This document shows, piece after piece, positions 26,237 to 34,944 of a stretch of 64,000 bases of DNA (positions within the stretch are counted from its first letter, which is position 1; each line of letters starts with the position of its first letter). The stretch covers positions 1 to 64,000 of the forward strand of contig JACQFA010000095.1 of assembly GCA_016200255.1 (NCBI GenBank), written 5' to 3'. The translations under genes were made by a program, and so were the position numbers. Below the pieces are notes generated by a model. It did not search any database and was not told the DNA's origin. It saw only the letters and a list, made by a program, of their open reading frames with translations. Source of the stretch: Nitrospirota bacterium (GTDB taxonomy: Bacteria > Nitrospirota > Nitrospiria > JACQBZ01).

Positions 26237-28624
26237 ATGCGGCACAGCATTAAAAAACTCGGGTTGTTCCTGACCTTAAATATTCTCGTTCTTTTTTCCC
26301 TTTCCTACGGGACCGCCGCTCTTGCGGGAGATGCCATCCTAACATGGAACCCCAACACGGAACCGGACCTAGCCGGATATAAAATTTATTATGGAACAGC
26401 CTCCGGCAGTTATGGAGCCCCCATTGACGCCGGGAATCAAACAACCTATACCATAACAGGCTTGGGATACGGAACTTACTACTTTGCGGTCAAGGCCTAT
26501 GATACAACTGGAAATTTGAGCGGCTCCTCGAACGAGGTAAACAAAACACTTTCGGATACGACACCACCCGTGATCTCGGCCATCAGCGCCGGCGGAATCA
26601 CCAGCACCGGCGCCACAATTTCCTGGACCACGGATGAACCTGCAACTTCTCTGGTTGAATACGGCACCACTACGGCCTACGGATCTTCAACTCCGTTCGA
26701 TTCAACTTTGGTCATCGGCCACAACAAAACCCTCGGCGGGCTTCAAGCCTCCATGATCTATCACTACCGCATCCGAAGCGCTGATGCCACCGGCAACCTC
26801 GCCATATCGGGCGACAACACATTTGTCACTGCCGCCGCGCCGGACACCACCCCCCCGGTGATCTCCGGCATTACAGCCGGCAGCGTGACCAGCACCAGCG
26901 CCACGATCTCGTGGACCACCGATGAGCCTTCGGATACCCAGGTCCAGTACGGAACAACGATGTCCTACGGAGCTTCGACCATCCTAAACTCATCTTTGGT
27001 GACCTCGCACAGTCAATCGTTGACCGTCCTTCAGCCCTCCACGCTGTATAATTTCAGAGTGCTAAGCCGGGATGCCGCCGGAAATCTGGCCACATCGGGA
27101 AACAATACATTCACAACGTCCGCGCCCCCCGATACCACCCCGCCCGTGATATCCGGAATCACGGCAAGCAACATAACCAATACGGGTGCGGTCATCACCT
27201 GGACCACCAACGAAACTGCTAACTCTCAGGTTGAATACGGCACCACTACCGCCTATGGTTCATTGACAACGCTGGATTCCGCTCTGGTCACAAACCACAG
27301 TGCCACCTTAAACGGTTTGACCGCCTCCATAACCTATCACTACCACGTCAAGAGCGCCGACGCCGCCGGAAACCTCGCCGTCTCAAACGACAATACCTTT
27401 ATCACGTCGGCGCCGCCGGATACCACGCCGCCCCTTCTTTCCGGAATCACGGTAAGCAGCGTAACCAACACCGGTGCGGTCGTCACCTGGACTACCAACG
27501 AAGCGTCCACCTCCCAGGTGGAATATGGTCCAACCGTGACATATGGCTCTTCGTCGAACCTGAGTTCTACCCTGGTCACCGGCCACAGCATCACCTTAAC
27601 CGGTCTGACCGCCTCTACTCTCTATCATTACTACGTGAAAAGCGCCGATGCCGCCGGAAACCTCGCGGTCTCGGATGACAATACATTCACCGCATCCGCT
27701 CCCCCCGATACGACGGGTCCGGTTCTCTCTCTGATTACGGCAAGTAACATCACGGCGGCCGACGCCACCATTACCTGGGGTACGGACGAACCGGCCTCGT
27801 CCCAAGTGGAGTACGGATTGACGGCCTTTTATGGCAACAGCACAACGGTCAACGCCACACTTCTCAACAGCCATAGTCAGATACTCACCGGTCTTCAAGC
27901 ATCGACGCTGTACCATTACCGGGTGAAGAGCGCCGACAGCGCAGGCAACCTGTCCGTTTCAGGCGACCTTGTCCTTACCACCGGCAGCGCTGCGGATACG
28001 ACACCGCCAGGAAACATCCAGAACTTTTCAGCCAAAGAGACAGGTCATCAAATCTCCCTGAGCTGGCTCAATCCGCCTGACCTGGATTTTATCGGTGTTC
28101 GAATCCGCTACCGGACGGATCATTATCCAACCGATACCAACGACGGAGTTTTGCTGGGCGACTTCACCGGTCTTCCGAATCAGGCCATGAGCACGATCCA
28201 AACCCCGATTGTGAAACACGTCACTTACTACTATGCCGCTTCAACGTATGACAGCTCCGGAAATTATCAACATACCGCCTACGCTTCGGTGACAACCTCT
28301 CTTACTTCAGACGGCTCAGGCAGCCCCGACAATGTCACCATGAGCGGCGGATGCGGCATGGTTCGTCCTGGCTCCGGCAAGCCTCCGGGCCCCGGTCAGT
28401 CGGCGGACATGATCTTCCTTCTGGTCGTGCTTCTGATTGCGATCCTGAAACGGGAAATACAAAAAAAGAAAAGTTTTGACAGAGTCCGGATCATTTCGGG
28501 TATAATATTAAGTTCGTTGTTTTATCATGGGGCGTTTAAACCGGAAGAGATTTCGGAGTTATATTTTGAACAATTCAATCGCACCGTTTTTGACAATAAA
28601 ACGCTTTTGTATTCAGGCGGTTAA
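26237..28624 (+). CDS. Secreted FN3-repeat surface protein with CGM-type C-terminal sorting-like signal
   Basis: Signal peptide MRHSIKKLGLFLTLNILVLFSLSYGTAALAG; five 96-aa FN3-like repeats (DTTPPVISGIT...ATISWTTDEP...VEYGTTTAYGSS...LVT.HS..L.GL..STLYHY.VKSADAAGNLA.S.DNTF); GGCGMVRPGSGKPPGPGQSADMIFLLVVLLIAILKREIQKKK. Confidence 0.88.
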   Translation: MRHSIKKLGLFLTLNILVLFSLSYGTAALAGDAILTWNPNTEPDLAGYKIYYGTASGSYGAPIDAGNQTTYTITGLGYGTYYFAVKAYDTTGNLSGSSNEVNKTLSDTTPPVISAISAGGITSTGATISWTTDEPATSLVEYGTTTAYGSSTPFDSTLVIGHNKTLGGLQASMIYHYRIRSADATGNLAISGDNTFVTAAAPDTTPPVISGITAGSVTSTSATISWTTDEPSDTQVQYGTTMSYGASTILNSSLVTSHSQSLTVLQPSTLYNFRVLSRDAAGNLATSGNNTFTTSAPPDTTPPVISGITASNITNTGAVITWTTNETANSQVEYGTTTAYGSLTTLDSALVTNHSATLNGLTASITYHYHVKSADAAGNLAVSNDNTFITSAPPDTTPPLLSGITVSSVTNTGAVVTWTTNEASTSQVEYGPTVTYGSSSNLSSTLVTGHSITLTGLTASTLYHYYVKSADAAGNLAVSDDNTFTASAPPDTTGPVLSLITASNITAADATITWGTDEPASSQVEYGLTAFYGNSTTVNATLLNSHSQILTGLQASTLYHYRVKSADSAGNLSVSGDLVLTTGSAADTTPPGNIQNFSAKETGHQISLSWLNPPDLDFIGVRIRYRTDHYPTDTNDGVLLGDFTGLPNQAMSTIQTPIVKHVTYYYAASTYDSSGNYQHTAYASVTTSLTSDGSGSPDNVTMSGGCGMVRPGSGKPPGPGQSADMIFLLVVLLIAILKREIQKKKSFDRVRIISGIILSSLFYHGAFKPEEISELYFEQFNRTVFDNKTLLYSGG
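26555..27994 (+). repeat. Five in-phase 288-bp FN3-encoding tandem repeats
   Basis: Repeat starts (codon for D of DTTPP/DTTGP) at 26555, 26843, 27131, 27419, 27707, each exactly 288 bp apart; the next DTTPP falls at 27995. Confidence 0.9.
28476..28506 (+). promoter_or_regulatory. Consensus sigma70 promoter inside the 3' end of the FN3 gene
   Basis: TTGACA (28476-28481) - 19 nt - TATAAT (28501-28506). Confidence 0.6.
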
Positions 28625-30905
28625 TGCCATCATGATGATGCTCATCTGCACCAACAGTTTTGTTTTTGCGGCCGATGCCGTCCTGTCATGGGATCCAAAC
28701 ACCGAACCGGATCTGGCGGGATACAAGGTCTATTATGGAACGGTATCCGGAGCACACACCCAAGTGATCTCGGTGGGACTGACAAGCACCCCCACAGCGC
28801 CGCAGTATACGGTCAGCAATCTGAACAGCGGCACGACTTATTATTTCTCGGTCACAAGCTTCGACAGCTCATCAAACGAGAGCGGGTTTTCGAATGAAGT
28901 GTCCAAAACATTTCCGGCCGAGGCGACCACGCCAATGGATATCACCGATTTTATAGTGGTCCCGGGAAAGGGACAGATCAGCCTAAGCTGGAACGATCCG
29001 TCCGATCCCAACTATGCCGGGGTTCGTATCCGGGTTCGCACGGATGGAACATATCCGACCGATCCGAACAACGATGGCGATCTTGTAGGAGACTTTCCGG
29101 GAGAACCTCTGCAGAGCAAAAGCTATGTGCATTCCGATCTTAAGGCCGGGACCGCCTATTATTATTCCGCATTCAGCCAGGATTCCAGCGGTAATTTCAC
29201 GCCCGCCGTCCATGCCACGGCCACCCCGCTTGCCTCGGATCAACCCAATCGAGGCCTTTCCTCGCAGAATATCAGCGGCGGTTGCGGGATGGTTCGTCCC
29301 GGCAACGGCAAACCTCCAGGCCCCGGTCAGGCGGCCGACATCATGGCCCTCCTTGTTCTGATCCTGGTTACATTGGTAAGAAAGTGGACACGACCCAAAA
29401 ATTTCATTCAATGGGTGGCGGCCTCGTTTCTTAATCCCGTCTTGAAATTCCATGGAATATATTTTCTAGGTGCTTTTCTTTTTACAACAGCGTTTCTGTC
29501 TCTCTATCCGAATGGCGCCGAAGCACAGACCGCGAATATCACGGTCGATGCGGCAGCCGGCCAGGGGACCTTGGTCCAGCACTCGCTGAATATCAATCAG
29601 GATCCAACCGTGGCGCGCGAACAACAGCGAGTCGCTGACGTCGGAATGCGGATGATTCGAAATCACACCCAGACGGATATTACGAACCTTGAGTATGTTT
29701 CGACCGCGGAAGGCCAATATGACTGGACTTCCCTTGACGCCAGCATGGACAGCGTCATCGCGTCAGGGGCCAAACCCTATTTCCGGCTGGGTTATATGCC
29801 CGACTGGCTGGCGGACAAATCTTACGGCATTACCAATTCAAGTGATCCCAATCATCTCTACAAATTCAATCCCCCCTCTGACTTCGCCAAATGGCAGCAG
29901 CTCGTCTACGATGTGGTCTACCATCTAAACGTCGTGAAGAAGTACGGCATCACATTCTTCACGGTCTGGAACGAACCGGACTGCTGCGGTTCCTTGTATC
30001 TGACCGGGCAGAGCGGGTACTTTCAGCTTTATAAATACGCCGCGCAAGGCGTGAAGTCGGCCGACCCTTCCGCAAAGGTGGGAGGGCCTGTCGCTTCGTG
30101 GCTGACATCGGGATTCACCCAGGGACTGATCACATACTGCGCCGCCAACAGCGTTCCTCTGGATTTCATCGATTTTCATTGGTATGACCCGTCGCCCGGA
30201 ACGTTGGCCCCGCTGCTTTCGACCGCGCGTACCTGGCTTAACGGTGCCGGGTTTTCCACGGCTCCCATTTTCGTCTCGGAATGGAACGGATCGTATACCT
30301 GGACTGATTCCGGGGCGGTCACCCGCCAAGCAGGGCATATCGCCCCGGTCGCCTACTATCTGACCGAAGCCGGCGCGGACGGCTTCTTCTGGCGGTTGTT
30401 GCGCCCCAGCCCCAGCACCTCCGGGATCATTCAAAACGGCGGGGATCCTGTCTATCCTCAATATAATACTTATAAAATGATCAGCATGCTGGCAAGCACC
30501 CGGGTGAGTACAACCGGCCTGCAAATGGACTCGAATGGTTTAGGCGTCGGAGCGATCTCTTCGATGGATGCCGGCAAAGTCACCGTTTTGATCTGGAATT
30601 ACCAAAATACCGGTACCAGTGCTTTCACGGTTAATGTAACGGTCAACAATTTGCCATCGAGTTTCTCCGGCAAATCGATCCAGCTGGCCAGGTACTTGAT
30701 GGATGCAACGCACAGCAATTACACCTACAGCACCAGCAACTATGAATTAGAGCAAGTTGAGAATTTGACTCTCTCACCCGCAAGTTCTCTGACGAAAAGC
30801 GTCGGCCTTCCGGCGAGCGCAGTATCGCTCATCGCCCTGACTCCCGGCGGCACGGCTTCTGACACGACGCCGCCCGCTCCGCCGACCGGTTTAACCGTAA
30901 AATGA
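28527..30905 (+). CDS. Fused ORF: FN3 + internal CGM-type sorting-like signal + second signal-like helix + clan GH-A (GH39-like) glycosidase
   Basis: FN3 DAVLSWDPNTEPDLAGYKVYYG; internal GGCGMVRPGNGKPPGPGQAADIMALLVLILVTLVRKWTRPK; then FHGIYFLGAFLFTTAFLSLYPNGAEAQ; GH-A TVWNEPDCCG and IFVSEWNGSYTW. Confidence 0.8.
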   Translation: MGRLNRKRFRSYILNNSIAPFLTIKRFCIQAVNAIMMMLICTNSFVFAADAVLSWDPNTEPDLAGYKVYYGTVSGAHTQVISVGLTSTPTAPQYTVSNLNSGTTYYFSVTSFDSSSNESGFSNEVSKTFPAEATTPMDITDFIVVPGKGQISLSWNDPSDPNYAGVRIRVRTDGTYPTDPNNDGDLVGDFPGEPLQSKSYVHSDLKAGTAYYYSAFSQDSSGNFTPAVHATATPLASDQPNRGLSSQNISGGCGMVRPGNGKPPGPGQAADIMALLVLILVTLVRKWTRPKNFIQWVAASFLNPVLKFHGIYFLGAFLFTTAFLSLYPNGAEAQTANITVDAAAGQGTLVQHSLNINQDPTVAREQQRVADVGMRMIRNHTQTDITNLEYVSTAEGQYDWTSLDASMDSVIASGAKPYFRLGYMPDWLADKSYGITNSSDPNHLYKFNPPSDFAKWQQLVYDVVYHLNVVKKYGITFFTVWNEPDCCGSLYLTGQSGYFQLYKYAAQGVKSADPSAKVGGPVASWLTSGFTQGLITYCAANSVPLDFIDFHWYDPSPGTLAPLLSTARTWLNGAGFSTAPIFVSEWNGSYTWTDSGAVTRQAGHIAPVAYYLTEAGADGFFWRLLRPSPSTSGIIQNGGDPVYPQYNTYKMISMLASTRVSTTGLQMDSNGLGVGAISSMDAGKVTVLIWNYQNTGTSAFTVNVTVNNLPSSFSGKSIQLARYLMDATHSNYTYSTSNYELEQVENLTLSPASSLTKSVGLPASAVSLIALTPGGTASDTTPPAPPTGLTVK

Positions 30906-30915
30906 GGTAACCGAC

Positions 30916-33828
30916 ATGGAATCATTGACTGCGAATGAAACCACGAGAGTTTTTGACCGCATGATGGTCCGTCCTCCCATGCAGACGAAAATCAAACTCC
31001 ACAGTGCAATCTCACCTAAGATCCAAACGCGGCTCGCTCTGTTGATGGGCGCCCTCTTGCTGTTCGGCTCAAATCCAGCCTGGGCCGCCAGCCCGATCAG
31101 CGTCAAACTGACGGTGACAGAGCCGGCCGGTATCAGCCGCACCCAGGAACCCGTCACGCTCGGTATCCCGATCGGCCAGAGCTATAACGTGATGGATGTC
31201 GCATCGCTGAGGATCACGGCTGCGGACGGGACGACCTCCCTTCCGGCCCAGTTCACCGTTCTATCCCGATGGGGAGGCCTGGCGACGGATACCACCAAAC
31301 CAATCAACTGGGTCCAGACCGATTTCGAAGCGGATGTTCCGGCCAGCACAAGCGCGACCTTCTACTTGAAGAACGACGGCAGCTACGCTCCAACCGGGAT
31401 GGCGGCCACAACGTCCTCCGCCTTTACCGTGAACACCGGCGCCGCCACCTTCACCATCAGCCGAACCGCCTTTAATCTTTTTGATCAAGTGAATCTCGGC
31501 GGAGGGATGATCATCAGCAGCCCCGCCAATGACGGATTCGTCTATACCGATAAGAACGGGACCTCGTTCTACGCATCCAAAGGCAGCGTGCTGGATTCCT
31601 CGGTCGAGATGGATGGACCGATCCAGACCATCGTAATGGTCCACGGCAAACTATCGAGCGGCTCGGCGAATCTCAAAGGCGGCGATGCGTCGACCTATCT
31701 GGGGGGTAGCGACACAGCCCAAAACTATGATCTGGAATACCGGGTCCGATTTCACTTTTATAAGAGCAAAAGCTATGTGATCGCGGAAAATACACTGATC
31801 AACGACGGAAACGGCTTCATCGGGACCTGGAGCAGCACCTGTCCAAACTGCAACAACAGCCTGTATGCCCAATCGATGACGTTGAACACGACACTCAGCA
31901 TCGGATCGAGCCATCAAATCACATTTCAAGGATACGGGGACACGACAACCAGCTCCACGGACAGCTATCAGTTCCTGCAGGCCCACAGCGTGGCGAGCCT
32001 GACGAGCGAGACCCCGAACTTCAGCTATAGCTCGACCAAGAACGGCGGAGCGGGCGGGACGGGCGGGACCCGAGCGGTCGGCTATGCCGATCTCGGAGAC
32101 GGGTCAAACGGCGTAACGGTCGCGGTCAAATATTTCTGGCAGCTCTACCCAAAGGGGTTTCGGATCAACAACACGACGCTTTCGGCCGATCTCCTTCCGC
32201 AAACCGGCTCCAACCATTTTGTTCGCGGCGGTTGGCACGTGACCAATGAGCTTCTATACAACTTCCACACCGGGAGCTTTTCATCCTCCGGCGCGGCCGC
32301 CACCGTGAGCGCCTATCAATCGCCTGTCGACGCGCGTTTCGATCCGAACTGGTTCGCCGATACACAGGCCTGGGGACTGGATGCACCGGCCGGATTGACC
32401 ATGCCGACGCCGGACCTGGTCAATGCCTTGAACCGCTGGGAGCAGCTGCAGCGGGCCAAAGTCGATGCCACTCAGTCATCGAATGGGGCATCGATCACGA
32501 CCTTCCGGGAAAACCGGATGCTGCTCGGGAGCGCCAACACCTGGGACCATGCCTGGTACGGATGGGACGCCTTCGGCGATCGACGGTGGAAATTCTTCAG
32601 TTCGGCCTGCAGCGGAGCGGGTTGCAACCTCACAAACACGCCTTATTTGTCCGGGGTTCAGTACGACTGGCCCTTCAGCCTTCTCCTCCATTATTTGAGG
32701 ACGGGAAACCGCGGCTTCTACGACATGTGGATGGATATGTCAAATCATAACGTTGGTTTTGCCGTCCAGTACGGGGGGCATCTCTCCGGTGAAGCCGGCT
32801 GGTTTCCAAATCAGGTCTACTGGGAGGATGGGGGACCGTTCTCGACCACGTCGACCTATACCGGTTTGATGGAGCAGAACCAGGGTTTCTGTCTGAGTTA
32901 TTTGTATACGGGCAACAAGCGATTTTTGGATGCCTGCAAGGCGATGGCCGATGAAGGATGGACCTATTGGACTTCTTATGAGAGCACGGCCCCAAATTAT
33001 ATCAAGTCTGAACTCCGCATCGCCGGATGGAATATATTCAGGCAACTTAATTACTACAAAGTGAGCGGGGATGCGACCTACCTGAACCAAGCCCTGACGA
33101 TCTTCACGAACGGGCTTTTGGCGACGGAGCAATCCGCGGCCCCTCCGACCGGGATCGGAAGCAACGGCCAGGGCTATGTGTATGACGATCTTGCCGTCAG
33201 AGACTGCACGACGCAGGATGCGACCACCGGGGTGATTACCTACCAGGTGCGCGTTCTCATGCTCGGTTATATAACGGACCCGCTCACCGAACTCCACCGC
33301 CTCAGCGGATCCCAGGCGGTGCTGGACTTTTTGACCCGAATGCTGAACTTTGTACAGACAACCCCGTATGTGGGCGGAGTAACCGACTCCAGCGGTAATT
33401 ATCTTCCCAACCAAACACCGTACTGCTACAACCCGGCCACCGGATCCCGCCAATTCCGGGACATCCAGGTCATCTACAATTACTTCTTCGCCGGCGGGTA
33501 TTCCTACCTCTACGCAACGACCCGTAATTCAACCCATCTTAATTTCGCCCGCAGCCTCTTCAAGGATTCGGTCTTTTACTGGGAAGCCGTTTCGAATACC
33601 TATGTTAACCCAACCTCCCTCACCCCGGTCTATCTCGGATACGAACCGCAGACGAGCAAACAGCAGGGCTGGACCGGGCGATTCCATCAAGGTTATCTGT
33701 CAATGGAATACCAGATGCAGAAAAACGGCGGCGTCCTTCCGAGTTGGTATCCCGGCACGCCTCCGGTGCCCGTTTCTTCCGGCGATACCACACCGCCGGC
33801 CCCGCCGACGGGGTTGAAAGTGCAATAA
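30916..33828 (+). CDS. Large secreted protein, RIFT-barrel-like N-terminus plus alpha-toroid-like body; putative polysaccharide-active enzyme
   Basis: Signal-like LALLMGALLLFGSNPAWAASP; SVKLTVTEPAGISRTQEPVTLGIPIGQSYNVMDVASLRI; later helical repeats GFCLSYLYTGNKRFLDACKAMADEGWTYW. Confidence 0.6.
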   Translation: MESLTANETTRVFDRMMVRPPMQTKIKLHSAISPKIQTRLALLMGALLLFGSNPAWAASPISVKLTVTEPAGISRTQEPVTLGIPIGQSYNVMDVASLRITAADGTTSLPAQFTVLSRWGGLATDTTKPINWVQTDFEADVPASTSATFYLKNDGSYAPTGMAATTSSAFTVNTGAATFTISRTAFNLFDQVNLGGGMIISSPANDGFVYTDKNGTSFYASKGSVLDSSVEMDGPIQTIVMVHGKLSSGSANLKGGDASTYLGGSDTAQNYDLEYRVRFHFYKSKSYVIAENTLINDGNGFIGTWSSTCPNCNNSLYAQSMTLNTTLSIGSSHQITFQGYGDTTTSSTDSYQFLQAHSVASLTSETPNFSYSSTKNGGAGGTGGTRAVGYADLGDGSNGVTVAVKYFWQLYPKGFRINNTTLSADLLPQTGSNHFVRGGWHVTNELLYNFHTGSFSSSGAAATVSAYQSPVDARFDPNWFADTQAWGLDAPAGLTMPTPDLVNALNRWEQLQRAKVDATQSSNGASITTFRENRMLLGSANTWDHAWYGWDAFGDRRWKFFSSACSGAGCNLTNTPYLSGVQYDWPFSLLLHYLRTGNRGFYDMWMDMSNHNVGFAVQYGGHLSGEAGWFPNQVYWEDGGPFSTTSTYTGLMEQNQGFCLSYLYTGNKRFLDACKAMADEGWTYWTSYESTAPNYIKSELRIAGWNIFRQLNYYKVSGDATYLNQALTIFTNGLLATEQSAAPPTGIGSNGQGYVYDDLAVRDCTTQDATTGVITYQVRVLMLGYITDPLTELHRLSGSQAVLDFLTRMLNFVQTTPYVGGVTDSSGNYLPNQTPYCYNPATGSRQFRDIQVIYNYFFAGGYSYLYATTRNSTHLNFARSLFKDSVFYWEAVSNTYVNPTSLTPVYLGYEPQTSKQQGWTGRFHQGYLSMEYQMQKNGGVLPSWYPGTPPVPVSSGDTTPPAPPTGLKVQ

Positions 33829-33852
33829 AATGATCCGGGGGTTGGGGAAAAA

Positions 33853-34944
33853 TCAGATCGGGCCGGTCAGTCCGGAGATCAAGCGGTAATCCCGATAAGC
33901 CCCGGGATCGCCATCGCGGCCGTCCTCGGCCGCCTTGATGATGTTGTACAGTTCGCGCGCCGAGACGTAGTGGAGCCGATAGTTTTGCCCGTCGTTGTAC
34001 CGGTCTTCCAGATGCGACAAGATCTGTTCGAACCGAGGGCCGAGAAAGAAATCCATGTTGGCCTCGACCGTTCCATGGGTATGCACCTTCACCGCGACCC
34101 ATTCCGGCCGTCCCCGCACATGAACTGCCTCCTCCACCCATAACCGGACCCGCTCCGGCGTCGGCGGATTGTGATACTCGATCTCGCCGTTTTCGATTTT
34201 TCTCCGACGCCAATCGAGCGTGAGCGGTCCCTGAATGATCATCAGATCGCCCGACTCCCGCCCGCCGACCCGGACATCCGTCCCGGTATTGTGGGAATTC
34301 GGACGTCGGGGATCATCCGTCGCATAGTAGATGCTGTTGATCTTTTTCGTCTGGGCCTCGCCCGGGCTGGAGGGCAGCGTGAAATCGGCATAACAACCGG
34401 TCTCTTTCAGAATGGTGATCTCATCGTTGACCCCGCACCATCGTCCTTCGGGATGCGAGTTGTCCAGCGCCCAATTGCCGTGGATGAAACCGTAGCGGTG
34501 CTCTCCGGTCGTTCGGTCCTTTGAAAGATGCCCATGTTGGATCAAGCGCGCCTTAAAGTCCTTCAGATTCTTCCGAAGAACCGGTCCGGTATCATTGTCA
34601 TGATGGAGATGAATCTCGACCTCCCCAAACCCCCGCCGACACAGTCCGGCCAGAGCTTCCAGATGTTCGGGGCGGTACTCCTCTTCGGGGTAGAAGAAGG
34701 TGTGGCGGGGAGGAACACCGTCATGATCCCGATGGCCCCGCGTGATCATCGGATAGCGTTCGACCCAGGCCGAAACCCGGGCCGTCTCGGCCGCCCGGTC
34801 CGCCCCTCCCCACATCGGCTCGTAATGATCCACGACGCAGAACAGGACATGGATCGGCCAACGCTGTTTCCAGAAAGTTTTCCGTATGCGTCGGACCACA
34901 TAAGATGGAAGCCAGATATGGAGATTTTTGTCAAAGAACATCAT
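33853..34944 (-). CDS. Polysaccharide-deacetylase-like protein of EPS locus
   Basis: WPIHVLFCVVDHYEPMWGG, GEVEIHLHHDNDTG, YGFIHGNWALDNSHPEGRWCGVNDEITIL, VAVKVHTHG. Start set at MMFFDKN (4-bp overlap with upstream gene). Confidence 0.55.
   Translation of the reverse strand: MMFFDKNLHIWLPSYVVRRIRKTFWKQRWPIHVLFCVVDHYEPMWGGADRAAETARVSAWVERYPMITRGHRDHDGVPPRHTFFYPEEEYRPEHLEALAGLCRRGFGEVEIHLHHDNDTGPVLRKNLKDFKARLIQHGHLSKDRTTGEHRYGFIHGNWALDNSHPEGRWCGVNDEITILKETGCYADFTLPSSPGEAQTKKINSIYYATDDPRRPNSHNTGTDVRVGGRESGDLMIIQGPLTLDWRRRKIENGEIEYHNPPTPERVRLWVEEAVHVRGRPEWVAVKVHTHGTVEANMDFFLGPRFEQILSHLEDRYNDGQNYRLHYVSARELYNIIKAAEDGRDGDPGAYRDYRLISGLTGPI

Noticed and set aside
26555-27994. 288-bp periodic repeats considered as CRISPR-like or satellite DNA
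   Set aside because: Period and content match coding FN3 domains in one continuous frame; no short identical repeats with unique spacers.
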